This document shows, one piece after another, positions 7,718 through 19,600 of a stretch of DNA of 51,451 nt (the first letter of the stretch is position 1; the number at the start of each line of letters is the position of its first letter). The stretch is taken from assembly GCA_017964405.1 (NCBI GenBank), contig JAGCSA010000031.1, forward strand, positions 1 to 51,451, read 5' to 3'. A program made the position numbers and the translations under genes. The DNA comes from Bacilli bacterium (GTDB taxonomy: Bacteria > Bacillota_I > Bacilli_A > RF39 > UBA660). The notes under the pieces were generated by a model. That model had not been told where the DNA came from, did not search any database, and was given only the letters and a program-made list of their open reading frames with translations.

Positions 7718-9329
7718 TTTAGAACACTATCCTATTGTTTCTGAGATGAAGGGTGATAGAGACTATATTGAAAATTATGAGTTAGAGACGGATAAAGGTA
7801 CGAAACGGATGAAAGAACGTTTCTATGAGACTGCTGCTACAAGTTTAAATCAGTTTATTTATGATAAAAGGAAAAATTACGTTCTAGTAGAAAAAGCTCT
7901 CTATGATGAGATTGCTAGAAGATTTCCTCTTTTAATGCCAGTTGATTCTTCTGAAGTATATGAGAAGATGAATCATACGGTTTCTGATTTATTGTATTTA
8001 GTACAATTAAATTCTAATTGTTCTAACTCTTTTAAATTAAAGATTGATTATATTATCGCTTCTATTAATGATTTAACTTCTTTAGAAGATTTAAATCAAA
8101 AGATCAATTTCTTTATTCATCGTTTTAAAGAATTTGGTATTGGCCTTAATATTAGTGATTTTACTTATACAATGTTTACAGAAATGTATATGAATACCTT
8201 CTTTGAGAATCCTGATTATGATGCTGTTAAAGAGACATTTGAAGATATTTATTTTAAATGCCCTGATATTAAATTACAATTAAAGATGAACTTAAAGAAT
8301 ATTGTTGAAAAATATGATAAGCAATTAGGGGAATATGTTATCTTATTAAAGAATAAGATGATGAATGATTATTCCATTCCTCCTACTACGGATATTATTT
8401 CTCACTATGTTCAAAATCGTTTTGAACTAGGAGATGGTATGGCTACGGATGCTTATTATAATACGAAGGCATTTATTGATGGTAAAAAGAAAATTGTTGA
8501 TTATTTAGAGGGATCTACTACGAGAGTAAAGATCTATAACTCTTTTGCATTAAATGATGATTATTATTCTTATAATGATGAAGAAAAGAAATTATATAAT
8601 GAATCTTTAATGAGTTTTTATCTTACTTTAAATGAATTAAAGAAATTCTATAAATATGAGTTTATTTTACAAGATTTGATATCTTTCTATAAAGATAAAG
8701 CATCTGCAAAAGGAGCTTATACGAGTAAGAAGAAAGAGATTGAGAAGGAAGAGAAGAAGAGAATTGCTCTTAACAATCAATATAAGAAAGCTTGTGGAAT
8801 TGGATTCTTAGCAAAGGTATCTCCTAATAAACAAAAGTTTGTTATGTTACAGATGAATAATCATATTCGTCATTTAAGAGATTTATATCAAGAATTAGAT
8901 GATTTAGAGATTCGTTATCAAGTTAGTAATTTAACAGATTCTTCTAGTATTTATGATTTATTCTTAGTATCATTATCTTCTTTTGCATTCCTTGAGAAAT
9001 GCTTTCAAACAGAAGGTTTTGACACGATTGATTTAGAAGAAAATATTGTAGAATATTTAAGGTTTATCTATAATCCGAATAATAGTTTCTTACGAAAAGT
9101 AAATGGACTAGTGGATTATAATATTACAGATATTGTTGCGGATAAATATCGATTATTGAATGTCGATGTTACAGCAGAGTTAATTCAAGCAGAAAACATT
9201 GATTCTACACTGCAAGATGTTCAATTTATTAATTTAATTCAGAATATTGAAAGAAGTAAAATTACACTCTCCCAGATTCATAATTTATGTCGAATGCATG
9301 AAATTATCGTAAAGAGTGAAAATGAATAA
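7710..9329 (+). CDS. Large helical cytosolic protein of unknown function
   Basis: 539 residues, almost entirely alpha-helical, charged, with no signal peptide or membrane helix. Residues about 355-375 are a Lys/Glu-rich coiled coil followed by a KKACGIGFLAKVSPNKQ segment. ATG 7710 is chosen over upstream in-frame codons because AAGGTGA lies 6-8 nt before it, inside the small acidic gene. I recognise no family. Its place between the fibre gene and the first SipW-like peptidase suggests a cytoplasmic factor of the fibre locus, but this is only context. Confidence 0.85.
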   Translation: MSNLEHYPIVSEMKGDRDYIENYELETDKGTKRMKERFYETAATSLNQFIYDKRKNYVLVEKALYDEIARRFPLLMPVDSSEVYEKMNHTVSDLLYLVQLNSNCSNSFKLKIDYIIASINDLTSLEDLNQKINFFIHRFKEFGIGLNISDFTYTMFTEMYMNTFFENPDYDAVKETFEDIYFKCPDIKLQLKMNLKNIVEKYDKQLGEYVILLKNKMMNDYSIPPTTDIISHYVQNRFELGDGMATDAYYNTKAFIDGKKKIVDYLEGSTTRVKIYNSFALNDDYYSYNDEEKKLYNESLMSFYLTLNELKKFYKYEFILQDLISFYKDKASAKGAYTSKKKEIEKEEKKRIALNNQYKKACGIGFLAKVSPNKQKFVMLQMNNHIRHLRDLYQELDDLEIRYQVSNLTDSSSIYDLFLVSLSSFAFLEKCFQTEGFDTIDLEENIVEYLRFIYNPNNSFLRKVNGLVDYNITDIVADKYRLLNVDVTAELIQAENIDSTLQDVQFINLIQNIERSKITLSQIHNLCRMHEIIVKSENE

Positions 9330-9332
9330 GAG

Positions 9333-9374
9333 AAAACTATAAAAAGTGACTAAAAAGGCTTTTATAGTTTTTTT
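9333..9374 (+). terminator. Terminator
   Basis: A 12-bp stem (9333-9344 with 9360-9371), a 15-nt loop and a T-run. Confidence 0.8.
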
Positions 9375-9380
9375 ATATTG

Positions 9381-9389
9381 TGGTATAAT
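9381..9389 (+). promoter_or_regulatory. Extended -10 promoter of the SipW/giant-protein operon
   Basis: TGG-TATAAT right after the terminator and about 30 nt before the start at 9421. The -35 region is poor. Confidence 0.6.
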
Positions 9390-9420
9390 GTAATATGAGA
9401 ATAGATTGGTGGTGACTAAG

Positions 9421-10644
9421 ATGAGTAGAATTAAAAAAATATTCAAAATAATCGCAACATCCTTTCTAGTAGTCTTAGTTTTATTATGTATCTATACATT
9501 TGTTGTTACAGATATCATGAAAAAAGACTATGTGAATGTATTTGGGTATACTTATTTTGTAGTTGCTTCTGGATCTATGTCTGGAACGATTGAGGTTGAT
9601 GATATCATCTTTGTTAAGATTACAAAAGATGTTAAAAATGATGATATTATTACGTTTATTGATGAAGATGGCAATTTAATTACCCATCGTTTAGTCAATC
9701 GAAATGGAGATCGGTATATTACCAAGGGTGACGTCAATAATGTTAGTGATGATCCAATTACCGAAGATCAAATTATTGGAAAGGTATCTTTGGTTGTATC
9801 TCCTAGCTTTATATTAAAATCGATTGCGATATTCTTAATTATTTTTATTTTACTTGCATTGGTTAATTTCGATCAAATTATTAAAAAATTTATTGTAAAA
9901 GCACCTCAAAAACCAGAGGAAAAGTTACCGGATGATATTTTTGCAAATCCAAAGAAAAAATATGAAGAACCTTCTTCTGGATTAACGGTTACGATTAATA
10001 TGGAAGAGTTGGATAAATTAAACAAAGATCATGATGATCAATCTAAAAAAGAAGAGGAATCTGAAATCTTCCAATGTGATGATTACTTTGTTTTTGAACC
10101 AACGACTTCTAAGAAAAAGACTGTTTTTGAAAAAGAAACAATTGATTTAGTGATTTCTGTTTTGAAATGTAAAAGTAGTAATCTAGCAAGTGCTCGTATG
10201 AATAAGAAATGGTTAACGAGATATCAATATATTTATAAATTATGTCAGATGATTTTATATAGCGATATTCAAGATTTAAGCGATGAGATTAATAATCCAC
10301 CATTCCGTGAAATCTTTGATTATGATTTAGATAAGTCTGGTTTAACAGAGACCATTCGAAATCGTATTTATGATTTACCAATTCATTTATTCTTAAGAGT
10401 ATTGACTTATTGTATTTTATATAATGATGATGAAATGTTTGATGGTGTTTATAAGATTATGAAATATAAGATTGCAGTGGATAAAGACGATAGTTTTAAA
10501 CAGATTGCTAGTACCGATCGTCATTCGATGCAAGAGTTAAAATCTTTGATTGCTTTTATGAAGAATGTATCCAATCGGTTTGATAAAAAACATGTATTTG
10601 ATTTAGATAAAATAGAAAAAATGGTAAAGATTAAAAATTATTAA
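9421..10644 (+). CDS. SipW-like signal peptidase I (S26B) with long cytoplasmic extension
   Basis: 407 residues, about twice the usual SipW length. TM1 is at about 9-30. The catalytic Ser52 is in VVASGSMSG, His89 in LITHRLV (His replaces the Lys of bacterial-type LepB, as in the ER/archaeal/SipW group) and Asp104 or Asp110 in TKGDVNNVSDD. TM2 is at about 130-150. Residues about 160-407 are a predicted cytosolic helical domain (LTRYQYIYKLCQMILYSD, FREIFDYDLDKSG, HLFLRVLTYCILYND) that I do not recognise. It should cut TasA-type precursors at the outer membrane face. ATG 9421 has GGTGGTG at 9408-9414. The giant protein gene follows 18 nt later, so it is a likely client. Confidence 0.92.
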   Translation: MSRIKKIFKIIATSFLVVLVLLCIYTFVVTDIMKKDYVNVFGYTYFVVASGSMSGTIEVDDIIFVKITKDVKNDDIITFIDEDGNLITHRLVNRNGDRYITKGDVNNVSDDPITEDQIIGKVSLVVSPSFILKSIAIFLIIFILLALVNFDQIIKKFIVKAPQKPEEKLPDDIFANPKKKYEEPSSGLTVTINMEELDKLNKDHDDQSKKEEESEIFQCDDYFVFEPTTSKKKTVFEKETIDLVISVLKCKSSNLASARMNKKWLTRYQYIYKLCQMILYSDIQDLSDEINNPPFREIFDYDLDKSGLTETIRNRIYDLPIHLFLRVLTYCILYNDDEMFDGVYKIMKYKIAVDKDDSFKQIASTDRHSMQELKSLIAFMKNVSNRFDKKHVFDLDKIEKMVKIKNY

Positions 10645-10662
10645 TGATAGGAAGTGAGAACA

Positions 10663-13600
10663 ATGAAGAAAAATATAGAACCAAAGAAAACTTTTTCTCT
10701 TCTTGTTCTTGCTTTTTTTGTTGTTTTCTTTGCTTTTTCTATCTTTACAGTATTATCTGGAATCCTTTCTTTTGCGGAATTAGAGGGATGGGATGGAAAG
10801 ACCATTGCAACCGAGTTTGCTTCTGGTAATGGTAGTGAAGAAAATCCTTATGTGATTCATAATGCAGCTCAATTTATGTACTTTAAGTCTCTTGTAGAAG
10901 GAGATACTTTTTCTTCTTATCAGGATAAATATTATGTATTAGATTCTGATATTGATTTTGGTGGATATGATATTACTCCTATTGGAATAGAGGTTTCGAA
11001 AGAAGTAGTAGAGATGCCAGTAGAAGAGAATGGGGAAGAAACTTCTATTGAAGAGACGGAAACAGAAGAGGCTGCAGTAGAAGAAGTTAAAAATGTAGAA
11101 GATAGAATCTTCAAAGGTACTTTGGATGGAAAAGGTTATTCTTTGATGAATTTTAAGATCAGAGAAGGTACTGCTTTAGAGGGAAAGACTTATTATGCTT
11201 TCTTTAGTAAAGTAGAAGAGGGTACCATTACAAGAATTAATCTTGATAATTACCGGATTGAAGTTCCTGAAGATGTGGATGCTGTTATTTCTGGACTAGT
11301 TGGTAATCAACAAAAGGGAATGATTGAGGATGTTACTCTTCGTAATTTTTATATTCATACGCATAATAATGCAGATTCTGTTGTTGGTATTATTGCAGGA
11401 GAATCAGATGAAGTTAAAATTACAAAAGTTTATGTAGATGGAGAAGTCAATGGTTCTTCTCAAGGATTTGTACGTTATTTTGATAAAGGAGAATCTACTT
11501 TTATTCTTTCTCGATTGACGTATGATGGTATTTTAGAACATGAGAATGTAAAAGATTTATATTTTGTAAAAGATGGAAAGATTCTTTTAGAGGATACAGA
11601 AGTATCCGAAGTTTCTTTACTTGCTTTATTGAATGATGGATTAGAAGCTGATTATTATTGGGCTTTTGATCAAGGAGTCTTTAAATTCTCTACTCATGAA
11701 TTAGATGTTGTAGAAGTTCCAGAAGAGTCTAAGGAATTTGCTTTTTCGATTCAGGATGCTCCTAGTATTACTGTTCATGATACTGGTAGAGACGGAACTT
11801 CTGTTTATGTTAATGATTTAGTAGCAGATTACAATTACTATATGGGTCTTAACTATACAGAGTTAACTAGTACGAATGGTACTCTTCCCAATGGAGAGAA
11901 TCAAGGATTATACAGTAATAGTAATTTAGCAACGGTTTATATTCGTTATAGTGCTTATGATATTAATGATTCTAGTATTTATGGTGCGATTAGTACAACA
12001 GAGAATTATCGTGAGATGTATTATTACAAACGTTATCCTGTTGTCAATGGATATGTTGAATTTGATTTAATTGATAGTCCTTGGGGAAGTAGACCGAATA
12101 ATCGTGCTTTCAATGGATGGGTTACAGATGATCCAAATGCAGTTATTACGTTAGATATTGAAACTTATACAAGACATGTTAAAATCCCTGTTACGAATGT
12201 AAGTTCAGTAGTTTCTATTACGTTCTATTCTAGTTGGACTACTGCTACAGTTGCTACTACAACGGGTAGTTTAGGGGATTTAAAAGTAGTTGGAATGAAT
12301 TCGATTCCAAGTTCTTGGGAAGATGTATCTGGTTACTTTATTACAGCTCATGTAAATAATGGTAATAATTATCCAAATGTTGCGAATTTATATGATATGA
12401 GTGGAAATTCCATTACAGCTGGTAGTGCTTGTAATACAACGGGTGGATGTGATTTCTATCGTAGAAATACAACATCTACTTATAATGCTTCTACGGTATA
12501 TTATATGATTACTCCTGGAACAGGAGGAAATCATGCTACGATTGAGATCTATGCTCCTAAGAAATATCCAATTACGTATTATAGTGAGAATGCTCGCGCT
12601 GCCGGATACTTTAAGGCAGTTACTTCTGGAACAGAGAATATTTATAATTCTTCTGGAGAAAAATTAGCTTCTTGTTCCTATGGTACTTGTTATCAATTAT
12701 TACAATATAGTGATGGAATTGTTGATCCAAATACGACGTATTATTATTTAACAACTCGTGATACGAATTTATTCGTTCCTTCTACTACGAATACGATTAA
12801 TACCAGTAACATTTCTACTTCTCGTCCTATGACGATTACAGGAATGCATAATGGTTCTAATAATGCTAATAATCGTACGATTTATTTAAATGGTGACTGG
12901 ACGATTAATTCGGATTTAAGAATTGAACATATTCGTTTTTATACCAATACTACTTCTACGACGGTTACCAATTTAACAACTGATAACTATGAAATTATTG
13001 GTAATTACCATAACTTAAAGATTGGTAGAGGATTGGTTCGCTACACTGCGAATGGACGAACATATTTGACGGCCGGTTCTTTCATTGGAGGATCTAGTTC
13101 GAGTGCTACTTCCTTAAGAAGATATACGACGATTATTGAATCTGGTTGGTATCAAGCAGGTTCTGGTATTGGATATTATTCTACCCAGACACATCGTGTT
13201 AATGCGAATGTTGTCTTAGGAAATGATTATGACCGTGTTGTTGGTACGAATGATGCTTTAATTGTTTATTACTGCTATGCAGGATCTTGGGCTTCGAACT
13301 TATATAATAGTTCTTCTAGTTCCAATACGTATGATTTCCCTGCGATTGTTACAACGGTTAAGAGTGGTAGCTTTGGTACGAATCAAGGAGATTATGCTGC
13401 TGGTGTTTATGCTGGTGGACGTGGTTCTGGTACTCACTATGCTCTTCGTTCTGTCATTGTAGAAGGTGGATATATCTTCAACTTAATCGGTGGACCGGTT
13501 TCTGCGGATGGACGTGCCGGAAAGAACGATGTTATCCTAAATGTTAAAGGTGGAACGGTTAGTTTAATTGTTGGTGGAGCAGGTGCTTCTGATACTGTTG

Positions 13601-16600
13601 GTAATCGTATCTTAAATATTACGGGTGGTACGATTGAATATGGAATCCTTGGTGGAAGTAATGCTTACACAAGTGGAAATAGTAGTAACCCATATGGTAA
13701 AATTGATGGAGATACTTTAGTCTACGTCGGTGGTAATGTTACTGTTGGAAATCAAACGGATTCTTTATATAACGTTGCGAGTGGAAATGTATTTGGAGCT
13801 GGTAACGGACGTCAAGGAGAATTAGATGTTGGTTCAGTCAACAATTCGAATGTTATTATTGGACCTTCTGCTACGATTAAAGGTAGTGTTTATGGAGGAG
13901 GTAACTTCGGAGCTGTTGGTGGAAGTACTGCTACGAATGCTACGTATGATGGTAATACCAGTGGTGGAGGAGATACTCCTACGGATACTGGTGGTGTCTA
14001 TATTGATAGTACGGCAGATGCCAATATTCGTTATTATGGAACGAACCCAGACAACTATATTCGTTTCAATAATGAGACTTATCGTATTGTTGGTTTATTC
14101 TATAACGTAGAAACCAATAATGGTACAGAAGATTTAGTTCGTCTTGTTAAGACAACAAGAAATGGTAATGGTAACTATGGATGGATTACCAATAACTCTT
14201 ATATTACAAATGGAAATAACCGTGTTTATTCTAACTACTTTGTTCGTAATGATAATGATGATAAATCTAATATGTATAACTATTTGAATACGACTTACTA
14301 TGGAGCATTGAATGCAACTTCTCAAGGATACATTCAAGCTGTCAATTGGCCAATGGGTGCGATTGCCAGTAACGTGAATACGGCTCCAACGTTCTATTCT
14401 GCCGAACATGGTAGTACTCCAGGTAGTAGTTATTCTGTTACATCTTATAATTCGAATGTTGGATTATTATATGCTTCAGACTTTGGATTTGCGAATAATT
14501 CTAGTACTTGTTTAACGACAAATTTATCTGCTTATGCTGGAACTTGTGCGAATAGTAACTGGATTAGTAGTATGATTACGAATAATGCTTGGACGATGAC
14601 TCCATCTACTTATTCAGAAAATATTTATCAGAGAACTGGTCGTACGTATGATAGTTATCATGTGTTCTATATTGGTACGGCTCATAACTTGTATCGTAAC
14701 AATGTAGCTTACTATAGTGGTGGTTATGTTGCTCGTACGTATGCCGTTTATCCATCTTTCTATTTGAAGAGTGATTTAACGATTGCAAGTGGTACTGGTA
14801 CTCAGGGAGATCCTTATGTCATCGGAACAGGTGATCAATTATTAACGGATATCATCTATGGTTTAGCCCATCCTGATAATCCAGAAATTCCAGATGATTA
14901 TGAACCAGTAGAAGATGATGGTATTTATCAAGAAGCTACGGATTATGTAGGACGTACTCATGTTCAGATCTTAGGTGGTACGATTCAACAATCTGTTTAT
15001 GGTGCTGGTAACAATAATGGTTCTGGTACGATCGGTAATAATAACCGTATTGCTTTAACAAAAGTAACCATTGATATGGATGGTGGTACTGTTGGAGACT
15101 CTGTTTATGGAGGAGCCAACGAAATGGGTACCGTTTATGGAGACGTATTAATTAATATTAACAATGGAACGGTTACGAATTCTGTTTACGGTGGAGGTAA
15201 AGGAGGTTACTCCGGTACTTCTAACGGAACGTATGTTTCTCGTGATGTAGATGTTAATATTGGTAGTGCCTCTACAACAGCTCTTTCGATTGGAAGAAAC
15301 GTTTATGGTGGATCTGCTTTTGGTACGGTTAATGGTATCGGACAAAATGAAGGAGAGAATTCTCATCATGTTCGTGTAACGGTTAATGCTGGTGTTGTTA
15401 CGGGATCTGTCTTTGGTGGTGGTGAAGGAGATAGCACTTACGTACCAAAGGAATATGGAAACATTTATGTTCACGTTAATGGTGGAAGCATGACCAATGT
15501 ATTTGGTGGTAATGATTCCCGTGGTGAACCAGGTAATATTGATATTGTTTATTTAAATGGAGGAACCATTGGTAATGCCTTTGGTGGTGGTAATAATACT
15601 GGTCAGACGTATTCGGATATTCGTCTACAAGGAAGTACCATCTCTGGTAATTTATATGGTGGTTCTAATAATTCAGGAGAAGTTGCTAGTACGCATGTTA
15701 CGGTATCTTCTGGAATGGTTACTGAAGTATTTGGAGGTAACAACTTAGGAGGATCTGCTGGAAATACCCATGTTAATGTAACGGGTGGTATGATTACTAC
15801 CGCTGTCTATGGTGGTGGAAAACAAGCAGAAGCTACGACAACAGCAACGACAGTTACCGGATGTACGGTTCCATCTGTCTACGGTGGAGGTAAGAATGCT
15901 GGTGTTGATGCGACTACGACTGTTATTATGAATAATGCGACTGCTACAGCTGTCTTTGGAGGTTCAAATGCTTCTGGAGATGTTGCTAACAGTAGTGTTC
16001 GCTGTATTGGATCTACGATTGGATCTGTTTATGGAGGTAATAACTCTGGTGGAGAAACCGATGCCGCTCACGTTCGATTAGAAACTTCTACTATCGGAAA
16101 TGTATTCGGTGGTGGAGATAATGCAACGACCGGTACTTCTTCTGTGATTGTCGATAGTGGTTTAATTACCAATGTATTCGGTGGAGGAAATGAAGCCGGT
16201 GTCACGACAACTGATGTAAAAATCAATGGTGGTACGATTGCTAATGTCTATGGTGGTTCTAATACCCAAGGAGATATTGATTCTGCGAATGTTGCTATCA
16301 ATGGTGGTACGATTACAACTGCCTTTGGTGGAAATAACTTAGGTGGAGAAACTGATGTTGCTACGATTACTTCTACTGGTGGTTCTGTTGGAACCCTTTA
16401 TGGTGGAGGAAACGAAGCTATAGTAGGAGAGACAACACTTTCTCTTGATTCTCTAACAGCCGGAACTATCTATGGTGGAGGAAATCAAGCAATTGTTAGA
16501 GGAGATGTCACTTGTGGAATCTCTAATTCGACTGCTTCTGGCCATGTCTATGGTGGTGGAAATGCTGCTGGTGTCAATGGTGGTGTTTCATTAGAGATTG

Positions 16601-19600
16601 ATTCTTCTACCATTACGGGAAATGTCTATGGTGGAGGAAATGAAGGTGTTGTTCAACACAACACAGATGTTCATGTATCTGATACGACTGTTTCTTCTAA
16701 TATCTTTGCAGGAGGAAATGGTGCGACTGCCATTGTTTATGGAAATTCTACTGTTACGATTGATGGATCAACGGTCGTTGGTAATAGTACGACTGTTGCT
16801 CCGAATGCTGGATGTGTCTTTGGATCTGGAAATGCTGCTGCTACGGGATCCGATGGTCATCCATCAGTTGCTACTGTCAACATTGTAGGAGGAGAAATCT
16901 TCGGAAATGTTTATGGTGGAGCTAAGATGTCTGTTGTTTATGGAGTAACGGATACCAATATTGGTACAGCTGCTGTTAATAAGAATGGTTTAGTGGAAGA
17001 TGATATTCATATTCACGGAACTGTCTTTGGTGGAGGAGAATCGAATGCTTCTGGTAGTGAAGTTTACGACTATACCTTCATCTCTGTAACGGATGGTATT
17101 ACGGTTGATATTGATGGTACTGGTTATATTGATCATAGCCATGACTTCATTATTAACGGAAGTATCTTTGGTTCTGGTAATGCTTCTTCTTCTGCAGGAG
17201 ATTCTGATATTACGATTAAGAACCTAGGTACGATGGCTCAACCAAATAGAGCAATCTCTATTCAAAGAGTTACGAACTTAGTGATTGATTCTTCTGTCAT
17301 TGAACTAATGGGTGCAACCGACAGAACCAATGACTTAGTTGATTTCTTATATTCATTTAACCAAATTGATTATTTGGTCATTAAAAATAACACAACTTTA
17401 TTCTTACAACACAATGCCAACTTATTGAAGGAAATTTATAGTGGTGTTGATGTAGGAGGTACGTTAACAAAAGCAACTGTTACAATCGATGATGATACGA
17501 AAACAGTTACGAAAAATGTTGATAATCGTATCTACATGGTACCAGGAGAAAACTTACATATTGCCGTTAACCAATCTGCTACGGCTTATGGACGTGTTAA
17601 TGGTATGACCTTCTATGGAATGTATACTTCTGGTGATAGTAATAACTATCGTTTAGGATTATATGATCCTCAATATGACTATGGAGATAGTGGTAATGCA
17701 AGCTTAGAGCTTGTTGGTGGTAGTTATGTTGTTGGTTTAAAATATACCAATCATAATATTAAAGTAGATGGATTCTATACGAATATCTTGGATGATGAAA
17801 CGTATTCTGAGATTGTTACGAAGTATATTGATCCTAGCCGTATCGGTGATACCGGTTATCGTTGGATTATCGGTTTCGAAGCCATTAACTATACGGTTCC
17901 ATTAATTATTTCTAAATATTCTTCTTTAGGTACGTATGAACTTTCTATGATCGATTTTGCCGAAGGTAATACAACCTTTACCATCTTAGGATTTGATGCG
18001 ACTGGATTAGAAAATGATGTTCAATTAATTGATTCTAATTTGGTACCAAGAATTGCCGATACCGAAGAAGAAGCGAATAGTATCTTAGGACTTTCTATGA
18101 AGGTTGAAACTCAAGAGTGGACCAGTACCGGTACTACGAAATTCTATAGTGCTGGTGGGGGAGATTACTCTGGTGGAGACGAGTATGTTACCGATAGTCG
18201 TCAGGTAGCTCCTTCTGCGATGTTCTATGCTTACCATGCAAAGAACTTCTCTCGTACGACAGGAGATATGGGTGACTGTATCATTACGATGCAAGTTGCG
18301 ATTCCAAAGAATGAAATTGAGTTTGATATTAAGTTCGTTACGATTACGGTAGAACTTTCTGCTCGTAGCCATGATGAAGGACCTTTCTATGATGCTTCTA
18401 TTACCTATGATAAGAAGTATGAAATGCCTGCTGCTACCGATGTTTATATTACGAACCAAAGCCAATTTACTGCTTATTTCTCACTAACAGATTTCTTTGA
18501 TAACTATGCAGCTGCTTATGGTCAGAATAATGAGTTCTATCGTGTCCTTACTTTCTCAAATCCACTTCCTGCCAATACGATGATTACCATGATGGATTTT
18601 GGTTCGAATAGTAGTAGACCAGAATATTATTACTATCGTATTTCGCAAGCAGATTATACAGCTTCTGTTACGGAGTGGGAGACCTATGGTGAAGTTGCTT
18701 ATCCATTGTCGAGATTTATTAAGATGGATAGTACTTCTACGAATAATACCTATAACGATGCTGCTGCAAACTTGTTGTATTATGATACGACAACAGACAT
18801 GGTCGATGAGGAATTCTTATTCATTGTCGATATGAAGGAAACGACTGCAACGGGAGAACATTTAGATAACCACGTTTCTTTCGAACTTCGAAATGCTGAT
18901 AACTGGGCTGTTATTAACGTCGTTTCTGGACGTGATGCTTTGATGGTTTATAATACATTTGATAGTTCAAATGTTGTCTTAAGGCAAACCTTTGCAGATG
19001 TCGATTCTTACTTGTATTACAACGTTCCAGATGTCATTAATTATTCTACGGAAATCTTATATAATGAGACTGAAAATAGACAGTCTATTATCGATACAAA
19101 TTATGAGTTTAGTAGTATGGGTCTTAATGTTACGATTATTGATCGTACCGGAGAACCTGTTAGTTCCAGCTTGTTAGTTGGTACAAACATCGTGGTAGGA
19201 AACCATGAATACTATGCAGATGGAAAAGGTGTCTTTCGAATTAAATTAGCGAATAAAGTATCGAATATTAACAGGAACTTGAATCTTGTTATTGGTAGAA
19301 ACTTACCTGCTGGTAATTATACCGTTCGTTATACCTTATTTGCTTCTGAAGATGGACTTCATAATTCAACGTATCAAAATTCTGTTACGGAAGAATTTAA
19401 TGTTACAGTTGTATCTTCTTCTAGTTACATAGCTGTTTCTTGTGAGGATGAGACAAAACTTGTTTATGGAGAAACAGGATTGAATCATGGAGAGACTCGT
19501 ATTAATACCTATACGGTTGAATATGTATCTGAATTAAGTAATCCTAACTTTAGGGTAGAGATCTACAAGAGAAATACAGATAATATTAATTCTACGGTTT

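Noticed and set aside
13340-17210. Tandem DNA repeat (minisatellite) or CRISPR array
   Set aside because: The repeats are at protein level only; DNA copies differ and no constant direct repeats with unique spacers are seen here or elsewhere in the window.
18085-18465. Open frame of 126 codons on the minus strand inside the giant gene
   Set aside because: It is a shadow of the long + strand frame, with no SD or promoter.
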